Virus record (IMG/VR): IMGVR_UViG_3300044608_002225
Coordinates: 1-42,409 of that record
Length of the DNA: 42,409 bases
Origin: a virus
Direction: 5' to 3' (one strand)
Positions 38,162-42,409 of the stretch are shown here, in pieces. Both the position numbers and the translations under genes were made by a program. Position 1 is the first letter of the stretch; each line of letters begins with the position of its first letter. The notes beneath the pieces are model-generated. The model searched no databases, was not told the origin of the DNA, and was given only the letters and a program-made list of their open reading frames with translations.

Positions 38162-38552
38162 CGTTCCTTGCGGGTGCCTTCGCGGCGGGCTCGCGCTTGG
38201 CGGGCGCGGCGCCCGGATCGTCGCTCTTGCCGGAGTCGAGCGGCATGATGCGATCGGCGACGATCTTGATCTTCGACCGCTTGCCGCCCTCCTTGTCGGT
38301 CCATGACTCCTGCCGCAGCGTGCCGTCGGCGAGAACGAGCCGACCCTTGCCGAGATACTTCACCATGAACTCGGCGGTCTTCCCCCACGCCTCGCATTCG
38401 AAGAAGTCCGCGACATCGGCGGGCTGTCCGTTGGAGTCCTTCCCCTTCCGGTTGACGGCGAGTCCGAACTTCGCGACGACGGAGTCTCCGGCGTGCTTGC
38501 TTTCGATGTCACGGGTGATGCGACCGACGATGTAGGCTCTTGCGATTGACAT
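38136..38552 (-). CDS. ssb: Single-stranded DNA-binding protein
   Basis: 138 residues. OB-fold pattern I-V-G-R-I-T-R-D-I-E, F-G-L-A-V-N-R-K, A-D-F-F-E-C-E-A-W-G-K-T-A-E-F-M-V-K-Y-L-G-K-G, then a Pro/Ala linker and acidic tip D-D-D-G-D-I-P-F, which binds SSB partner proteins. It protects ssDNA for the ERF/nuclease system and replication. GGAG precedes the ATG. The 57 nt upstream hold no clear promoter. Confidence 0.93.
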   Translation of the reverse strand: MSIARAYIVGRITRDIESKHAGDSVVAKFGLAVNRKGKDSNGQPADVADFFECEAWGKTAEFMVKYLGKGRLVLADGTLRQESWTDKEGGKRSKIKIVADRIMPLDSGKSDDPGAAPAKREPAAKAPARNDDDGDIPF

Positions 38553-38609
38553 TGTGTCTCCAGTGTGAACGCGAACGATAACGCTAGCGGGCGATCGGCG
38601 ATTCTCTCG

Positions 38610-38942
38610 TCATTCGATCCCCCGTGCCCATTTCCATGCGGCATAGCACGACAGCAGCGAAGGTTCCCGACCATCGGGGAAAGTCTTGCTCTTGCCGTCG
38701 GGGTTGAACGACTCCCACCTGGTTCCGGGTCGGTCAATCTCCGCGTCGATCACCATCGCGGAGATGAGAATGTGACTGGCGATGTCGTCGGGGATCGGTT
38801 GCAGCACATACGACGACGATCCGTCGGCCTCTCGGCACGGGACTCGGGAGCACAGCCGGTCGTTTAGGAACATCATGCTCCCCGGCAACGCGGCTGGCGC
38901 GTGTTCTTTGATTTTCTTCGCGATGCGGGCAAGCGTCGTCAT
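38610..38942 (-). CDS. Hypothetical protein, paralogue of its upstream neighbour
   Basis: 110 residues from ATG 38942 (ATGA overlap). It begins T-L-A-R-I-A-K-K-I-K-E-H-A-P-A-A-L-P-G and ends L-L-S-C-Y-A-A-W-K-W-A-R-G-I-E, closely like the next gene upstream (T-L-T-E-I-A-A-E-I-R-K-H-A-P-G-A-M, L-L-S-L-Y-A-A-W-R-W-A-R-G-I-Q). A middle D-D-I-A-S-H-I-L-I-S-A-M-V is shared in form. A tandem duplicate of unknown function. Confidence 0.7.
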   Translation of the reverse strand: MTTLARIAKKIKEHAPAALPGSMMFLNDRLCSRVPCREADGSSSYVLQPIPDDIASHILISAMVIDAEIDRPGTRWESFNPDGKSKTFPDGREPSLLSCYAAWKWARGIE

Positions 38943-39277
38943 TGAATCCCCCTCGCCCACCGCCAAGCCGCGTACAGGCTCAGCAGCGGGTCGTTGCCGT
39001 GGTCGGAGTCGAGAAAGTGCTCAGCGGTAACGCTCTCAGGCTCTTCGATCTGTGCGGTCCACCCGTGCGGCTCTTCGAAACGGGAGATACCACCGCCCAT
39101 CACCATCGCGAACCCGAGCACATGGCGGGCGATGTCACCATGAAGATACACCCCAAAGGAATGTAGTGTTGGTATTCCGTAGTGATCCTCGATGGTCAGA
39201 CCGGGGGTCATCGCCCCCGGCGCGTGCTTGCGGATCTCGGCGGCGATCTCGGTCAGGGTTGGGGTTGGGTCAGGCAT
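38939..39277 (-). CDS. Hypothetical protein, paralogue of its downstream neighbour
   Basis: 112 residues from ATG 39277. N-terminal helix L-T-E-I-A-A-E-I-R-K-H-A-P-G-A-M-T-P-G-L, middle G-D-I-A-R-H-V-L-G-F-A-M-V and the conserved end L-Y-A-A-W-R-W-A-R-G-I-Q match the adjacent gene. It overlaps neighbours on both sides. The conserved ends and divergent middle suggest an old duplication with new specificity. Confidence 0.7.
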   Translation of the reverse strand: MPDPTPTLTEIAAEIRKHAPGAMTPGLTIEDHYGIPTLHSFGVYLHGDIARHVLGFAMVMGGGISRFEEPHGWTAQIEEPESVTAEHFLDSDHGNDPLLSLYAAWRWARGIQ

Positions 39278-39497
39278 CGGTGCTCCATGGAGCGGGGAGA
39301 CGCATCGAGAAGATGCGGGCTTCGGCGAAAGGGCTGAAGCTGGATAGCTGTCTGACGACATCATCTTTGGTTGGACCGCTCGGGCCGAGGAACCACGCCG
39401 ACGCCTTGCTGCCGCGATAGAAGGCGTAGAACACGGTCTGCTCGGCCTTGTGCTCGGTCGGGGGCGTGAAGTCGTCGGTGATCTTGGGTTCAGGCAT
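39270..39497 (-). CDS. Small hypothetical protein
   Basis: 75 residues: Q-T-V-F-Y-A-F-Y-R-G-S-K-A-S-A-W-F-L-G-P and D-D-V-V-R-Q-L-S-S-F-S-P. Aromatic-rich alpha/beta. Overlaps the next gene by 8 nt. Family unknown. Confidence 0.6.
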   Translation of the reverse strand: MPEPKITDDFTPPTEHKAEQTVFYAFYRGSKASAWFLGPSGPTKDDVVRQLSSFSPFAEARIFSMRLPAPWSTDA

Positions 39498-39738
39498 CGG
39501 TGCTCTCCTCGTCCATCTTGTTGATGCGGGTCCACATCTCGTCGATGAGGCGGTTCTGCTCGGCCACGAGACGGTTGTGTGCGGTTGCGATCATCCACGA
39601 TAGCCCGGTGAGGAACGCGATGATGAGCGCCGCGACGAACGCCAAGACGGGCCGCCCGTCGTCGTATGTGACGGCGACGGTCATGCCGCCCATGCCGCAG
39701 CAGAGCGGGCAGAGAACGGCGTATAGGCGGTCAGTCAT
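39490..39738 (-). CDS. Small membrane protein with C-terminal coiled coil
   Basis: 82 residues. N-terminal L-C-P-L-C-C-G-M-G-G-M (Cys-rich), one TM segment V-L-A-F-V-A-A-L-I-I-A-F-L-T-G-L (about 31-49), then a charged helix (N-R-L-V-A-E-Q-N-R-L-I-D-E-M-W-T-R-I-N-K). Overlaps both neighbours. Function unknown. Confidence 0.65.
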   Translation of the reverse strand: MTDRLYAVLCPLCCGMGGMTVAVTYDDGRPVLAFVAALIIAFLTGLSWMIATAHNRLVAEQNRLIDEMWTRINKMDEESTDA

Positions 39739-39962
39739 TCGCAGGGCTCCCGCACGACATGGACTTCGGCCCGGTAGGTCCCGGTCGGCTTGAAGAAAAA
39801 GAAGTCGACCCTGACCACGCGGTACTTCGTGGCTTTGCTGCTTGGGGTCAGCGTTTCCTCGTACCAGAAGAGAGAGCCGACGGGCGGCACCATCGTCGAG
39901 TAGATGTAGCAGAGGTGATCGCTTTCGCAGAAGACGCTGATCTCGGTTCTGGTGTCAGGCAT
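39735..39962 (-). CDS. Small hypothetical protein
   Basis: 75 residues, beta-rich: V-P-P-V-G-S-L-F-W-Y-E-E-T, K-Y-R-V-V-R-V-D-F-F-F-F-K-P, A-E-V-H-V-V-R-E-P. The P-x-V-G-S-L-x-x-x-E element recurs in the 40584-40805 protein (P-P-E-V-G-S-L-W-E-H-E), so they may be distant paralogues. Confidence 0.6.
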   Translation of the reverse strand: MPDTRTEISVFCESDHLCYIYSTMVPPVGSLFWYEETLTPSSKATKYRVVRVDFFFFKPTGTYRAEVHVVREPCE

Positions 39963-40203
39963 GGGCGATCCTTTCGTACTTGCCGTCGTCTCGCGGGCGG
40001 AGGTGGGTCATCCCCGCTGTCCGCGACGACTCCCACTCGTAGTCGCTGTCGTCCCACTCCTTCGGCAGCCGGAACACGGTGCATGCGGACATGGGCACGC
40101 CGTAGAGGTCGGCGAGTTGCCTTGCACTGACGCGGTGAATCTGGCCGTCGGTGCTGCTCCGGACCTGGCCGGGGTGCAGGCAGTATTTGATTCGGTCACT
40201 CAT
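39955..40203 (-). CDS. Small hypothetical protein
   Basis: 82 residues from ATG 40203. I-K-Y-C-L-H-P-G-Q-V-R, I-H-R-V-S-A-R-Q-L-A-D-L-Y-G-V-P and V-F-R-L-P-K-E-W form a short alpha/beta fold; the helix S-A-R-Q-L-A-D-L-Y-G-V looks HTH-like but is too short to call. Overlaps both neighbours. Confidence 0.6.
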   Translation of the reverse strand: MSDRIKYCLHPGQVRSSTDGQIHRVSARQLADLYGVPMSACTVFRLPKEWDDSDYEWESSRTAGMTHLRPRDDGKYERIAHA

Positions 40204-40396
40204 GCGGTGCCTCCGGCGGTGCGGTAGTGGATCGGTAGCCGTTCTTTCGCCATTCGGGCATCTCGACATCGATGATCGCGTTGAGGCTCACGATGTGCCC
40301 CGCCGCCTCGGCGAGGGTGTCGGCGATCTCCGCGTACTTCGGGTCGCGGGCGAGCGTCCACAACGCTTCGCTGATCTCGTCGTCGGCTTCGCTCAT
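40196..40396 (-). CDS. Small hypothetical protein
   Basis: 66 residues from ATG 40396, acidic and helical (S-E-A-D-D-E-I-S-E-A-L-W-T-L-A-R, I-A-D-T-L-A-E-A-A-G-H-I-V). The start overlaps the upstream stop (ATGA). No family recognised. Confidence 0.6.
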   Translation of the reverse strand: MSEADDEISEALWTLARDPKYAEIADTLAEAAGHIVSLNAIIDVEMPEWRKNGYRSTTAPPEAPHE

Positions 40397-40587
40397 TGGT
40401 TCTCCTCCAAGGCCGCCTGGTACGCCTTGCGCAATGCGTCCCACGGTGGCCCGTACTCTCGGTACTCTCGCTCCTTGCTGATCCCGTCCAACGGGTAGAC
40501 GGTGATCTCAGTCGTGCGATCGTTGAGGTGCAGCGTCCAGCCTCGCCGCAGGCAGTCCGCGATGATCTCCCAAGGTGATTCGCTCAT
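40393..40587 (-). CDS. Small hypothetical protein
   Basis: 64 residues from ATG 40587: S-P-W-E-I-I-A-D-C-L-R-R-G-W-T-L-H-L, I-T-V-Y-P-L-D-G, Y-G-P-P-W-D-A-L-R-K-A-Y-Q-A-A-L. Coupled at both ends by ATGA. Function unknown. Confidence 0.6.
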   Translation of the reverse strand: MSESPWEIIADCLRRGWTLHLNDRTTEITVYPLDGISKEREYREYGPPWDALRKAYQAALEENQ

Positions 40588-40805
40588 GCGATCCTCCGGG
40601 CGTTGGCTGCCCATGCGTGCCAGACGGCGAGCCGCTCGACCAGACCGGCATTACGCATTTCTCCGTCAAGTTCATAGAGAGCGTGAGAACGGACCATTGG
40701 CGTTTCCGATAGCCCGCTGTTCCACACGGCGAGCACAAACCTCCGCTCCCCGCTCTCATGCTCCCACAGGGAGCCGACCTCGGGCGGTGTTGGGGTTTCG
40801 CTCAT
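40584..40805 (-). CDS. Small hypothetical protein
   Basis: 73 residues from ATG 40805: P-P-E-V-G-S-L-W-E-H-E-S-G-E-R-R-F-V-L-A-V-W, then a helix G-L-V-E-R-L-A-V-W-H-A-W-A-A-N-A-R-R-I. It shares the V-G-S-L-x-x-x-E element with 39735-39962. Coupled at both ends. Confidence 0.6.
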   Translation of the reverse strand: MSETPTPPEVGSLWEHESGERRFVLAVWNSGLSETPMVRSHALYELDGEMRNAGLVERLAVWHAWAANARRIA

Positions 40806-40897
40806 CGCTTGCCTCGCTTCCACGCCAACATCCGCAGCGTCGTGAAGGTCAACGCGAAGCCGCACGCGACGCCCAGCATCAGGTCGGTAACGCTCAT
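40802..40897 (-). CDS. 31-residue membrane microprotein
   Basis: ATG 40897 and stop 40802 overlap both neighbouring genes by ATGA. The protein is M-S-V-T-D-L-M-L-G-V-A-C-G-F-A-L-T-F followed by T-T-L-R-M-L-A-W-K-R-G-K-R: one TM segment and a strongly basic end, giving N-out/C-in topology. Double coupling in a compact operon supports it being real despite its size. Confidence 0.55.
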   Translation of the reverse strand: MSVTDLMLGVACGFALTFTTLRMLAWKRGKR

Positions 40898-41127
40898 CGC
40901 TTGCCTCGCAGTCGAATGTAGGTGGTGAGGCGTGCATGTTCGGTGCGGCTCGGGTTTCTCATAGCCGCCATAGCCGCGTCAAGATCGGCTCCGGCGTAGA
41001 TCGTCCAAGTGCCCTCGTACTTGAAGTCCTGCACGCAATACATGGACTCTGGCGGATCAGCCATCTTCGTCGCCGCCTTCCGCTTCGGTGCCGCCTTCCG
41101 CGTGGGCTTCTTCTTAGCCTTGGGCAT
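40894..41127 (-). CDS. Basic-tailed small hypothetical protein
   Basis: 77 residues. The N-terminus is a Lys/Ala/Arg-rich histone-H1-like tail (P-K-A-K-K-K-P-T-R-K-A-A-P-K-R-K), then a domain with Y-C-V-Q-D-F-K-Y-E-G-T-W-T-I-Y-A and D-L-D-A-A-M-A-A-M. The tail may bind nucleic acid. Overlaps both neighbours. Confidence 0.6.
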   Translation of the reverse strand: MPKAKKKPTRKAAPKRKAATKMADPPESMYCVQDFKYEGTWTIYAGADLDAAMAAMRNPSRTEHARLTTYIRLRGKR

Positions 41128-41410
41128 CTCCGCCTCCCTTCGCCTTACGGCGCTGGACCTCGTCGCATATCGCGTCCACCGACGCCTCGACCTGCTGCGG
41201 CGTGTAGTGCCGGTCCGTGGCTCCCTTCGCCTCCTCGGCTTCCATCAGTTCCTCGACGGTGTCGTAAGTGACGGTGTGACCCATGTCGTGCCCCCATCCG
41301 CAGTGAATCCCGTGTAGGGTTTGACCGATCCCGTTGTGCGTCAATGACACATACATCGGCTTTCCGCACTCGGGACAGGCGACATACCCGTCTTTCCCTC
41401 TAGTGGGCAT
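41114..41410 (-). CDS. Zinc-ribbon-like small protein
   Basis: 98 residues from ATG 41410. Y-V-A-C-P-E-C-G-K-P-M-Y and, about 20 residues on, H-G-I-H-C-G-W-G-H-D-M-G-H form a C-x2-C...H/C metal site. An acidic helical part follows (V-E-E-L-M-E-A-E-E-A-K-G) with P-Q-Q-V-E-A-S-V-D-A-I-C-D-E-V. Family not known. Confidence 0.6.
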   Translation of the reverse strand: MPTRGKDGYVACPECGKPMYVSLTHNGIGQTLHGIHCGWGHDMGHTVTYDTVEELMEAEEAKGATDRHYTPQQVEASVDAICDEVQRRKAKGGGDAQG

Positions 41411-41786
41411 CACTCGATCCCTTCGCCGCCTCGGCGGCTGAGCGGGTGGAGTAGCAATCTTCAATCGGGCGACACCTGTAGTCGTACCCGCCGTCGTCGC
41501 GACGGATCGACCACTCGCAGCGCCCTGTGTCCCGCTCGTAGTAGCCCGCGCCGGTCTCGTCTGGATGCCACGCCTCGGCGTCTTCGCTTGGAACAACGAC
41601 CACACCATCCGCCGTGATCGGCAGCGTCCCGAGGATCTTCCGGAACCGCCCGTGCTCGTCCACCATGCCCGCATCGCGTGCGGCCTGGGCGATGGCGAGT
41701 GCTTCCACGATGGCGGGGTCGTCGATCGCGTAACGCTGTGACGGCACGCTGCCGTCGGTCGAGATGTAGATTGTCGGCTCACGCAT
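41400..41786 (-). CDS. Hypothetical protein
   Basis: 128 residues: I-Y-I-S-T-D-G-S-V-P-S-Q-R-Y-A-I-D-D-P, V-E-A-L-A-I-A-Q-A-A-R-D-A-G-M, V-V-V-V-P-S-E-D-A-E-A-W-H-P, and a Tyr/Arg/Cys-rich C-terminus (Y-D-Y-R-C-R-P-I-E-D-C-Y). Soluble alpha/beta; no motif recognised. Confidence 0.6.
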   Translation of the reverse strand: MREPTIYISTDGSVPSQRYAIDDPAIVEALAIAQAARDAGMVDEHGRFRKILGTLPITADGVVVVPSEDAEAWHPDETGAGYYERDTGRCEWSIRRDDGGYDYRCRPIEDCYSTRSAAEAAKGSSDAH

Positions 41787-42039
41787 CGCTCGCTCCTTCC
41801 GCCGTGGGCGGGGTCAGGTCGTTCTGGGCGTCGCACTTGTTCCGTGCGTTGAACCATCGCACGCTCTCGGGCGATGTGATGAGCCCGGCTGGCCTGACGC
41901 TAGCCAACGCCATTTCCCGCAGCCTCCCGATGCGGGCCTCCGCAAACTCGACTGCTGCCATCGCCGTCCTGGCCGCAACGACATTGCCTTCCTTGCACCG
42001 CTGGCGTAGCTCGTGTAGCGGGTCGGTGAACTTGGTCAT
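41779..42039 (-). CDS. Hypothetical coiled-coil protein, paralogue of 42036-42296
   Basis: 86 residues from ATG 42039. A helical part A-E-A-R-I-G-R-L-R-E-M-A-L-A is followed by F-N-A-R-N-K-C-D-A-Q-N-D-L-T-P. The next gene upstream has A-H-A-R-I-G-R-L-Q-R-E-I-L-A and C-D-A-H-N-D-L-N, and the DNA at both 3' ends is nearly the same, so the pair arose by duplication. Confidence 0.6.
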   Translation of the reverse strand: MTKFTDPLHELRQRCKEGNVVAARTAMAAVEFAEARIGRLREMALASVRPAGLITSPESVRWFNARNKCDAQNDLTPPTAEGASDA

Positions 42040-42296
42040 GGGGTGCCGCCTTCCGTGTTCAGGTCGTTGTGGGCGTCGCATACTTGAGCAGCACACCTTG
42101 AGGCTTCGTCGGTGCCTCCCCATCCCAGCATGTATTCCGCCTGACGCCTAGCCAGAATCTCGCGTTGCAACCTCCCGATGCGTGCGTGGGCATCGGCGAG
42201 TTGGGCACGCAGGGCGGCTATCTCGGCTTCGACTTCCCGCCGCGATGCGACATCTGCCGTCGGCTCGAAGCGGTTCGCAGGTTGGTAGTGGATCAC
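42036..42296 (-). CDS. Hypothetical coiled-coil protein, paralogue of 41779-42039
   Basis: 86 residues from GTG 42296, overlapping the upstream TGA (GTGA). A heptad helix (R-E-V-E-A-E-I-A-A-L-R-A-Q-L-A-D-A-H-A-R-I-G-R-L) precedes Y-M-L-G-W-G-G and the shared C-D-A-H-N-D-L end. The frame stays open further upstream but becomes arginine-rich and unlike protein. Confidence 0.6.
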   Translation of the reverse strand: MIHYQPANRFEPTADVASRREVEAEIAALRAQLADAHARIGRLQREILARRQAEYMLGWGGTDEASRCAAQVCDAHNDLNTEGGTP

Positions 42297-42409
42297 TCCG
42301 CACCCCCTCGGGCGTCGTCCGGCACGCTCTCCAGCGTCTCGCGGACGCCCTTGAGGATGTCCCGCTTCCACGCAGGCCACTCGGCGACGATCGCCGACGC
42401 CTCGGACAG
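42293..42409 (-). CDS. Small hypothetical protein, 5' end outside window
   Basis: The last 38 residues are visible: A-S-A-I-V-A-E-W-P-A-W-K-R-D-I-L-K-G-V-R-E-T, then a D-D-A-R-G-G-A-E end. The W-P-x-W-K-R-x-I-L pattern is seen in small phage accessory proteins of unknown role. It is coupled to the next gene by GTGA. Confidence 0.5.
   Translation of the reverse strand: MSEASAIVAEWPAWKRDILKGVRETLESVPDDARGGAE

Noticed and set aside
1-42409. Window as a complete circular genome
   Set aside because: Joining the ends does not continue either edge gene in its own frame: the left partial gene would run into the arginine-rich non-coding phase of the right end. A missing segment or base remains possible, so closure is not claimed.
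1-42409. CRISPR arrays, insertion sequences, restriction-modification genes
   Set aside because: No regularly spaced repeats, no transposase with terminal repeats, and no methyltransferase motif were seen.

Overview
The window reads as most of a temperate tailed-phage genome, or a prophage form of one. It carries a Mu-type head module, a tail module with the classical frameshifted tail-assembly-chaperone gene, a tyrosine integrase beside a tRNA/tmRNA 3'-end (attP-like) sequence, and replication and recombination genes. The DNA is GC-rich and Shine-Dalgarno-led (AAGGAG), and most genes overlap at ATGA, GTGA or TTGA junctions. A dockerin-type C-terminus on one tail protein is typical of Planctomycetota, especially Phycisphaerae. 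The likely host is therefore a high-GC planctomycete; this is inference, not proof.

Layout. (1) 1-6429, minus strand: winged-helix protein, DnaA-domain-IV-like protein, small ORFs, SF2 helicase, dNMP kinase, a ParB/Kor-like HTH protein, ERF annealase, PD-(D/E)XK nuclease, small membrane protein. (2) 6430-7842: attP-like site, integrase, HTH protein (candidate Xis). (3) 7847-10658: Cys-rich proteins and a probable lysis group (lipoprotein, two-TM protein, TM-plus-coiled-coil protein). (4) 10695-16914: tail-fibre/receptor-binding genes, including an SGNH esterase-like protein. (5) 17064-17375, plus strand: a lone membrane-protein moron. (6) 17379-24078: tail genes, with a -1 frameshift signal at 23227-23286. 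(7) 24080-32641: head and packaging genes with Mu gpG/gp36/gpI/gpF/gp29 character, preceded by a beta-helix protein. (8) 32754-33625: about 870 bases without a convincing gene, rich in inverted repeats. (9) 33626-36583: a divergent control region with two minus-strand genes facing a plus-strand operon of five small ORFs and a serine recombinase. (10) 36654-42409, minus strand: HTH protein, LexA-like DNA-binding domain, RusA, SSB and many tiny accessory genes, cut by the window edge.

Three repeated cis-elements seem to organise the genome. A 24-bp perfect palindrome occurs once inside the ParB-like gene (4375) and once in the gene-free region (32770). A tandem 8-mer element (GTGAGGCC, 3 nt, GTGAGGCC on the minus strand) lies 94-96 nt upstream of the first gene of three late blocks (32641, 27743, 16914). 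A 14-bp dyad in a 21-nt conserved context sits just upstream of the DnaA-like gene and on the integrase start. Together these suggest late blocks switched on together, a ParB-like protein with its own sites, and a shared operator for early and integration genes.

Not recognised: an endolysin, a small terminase, and a CI-type repressor with a protease domain. Left and right edges both cut genes, and joining the two ends directly does not restore one reading frame, so I cannot say the window is a complete circle.
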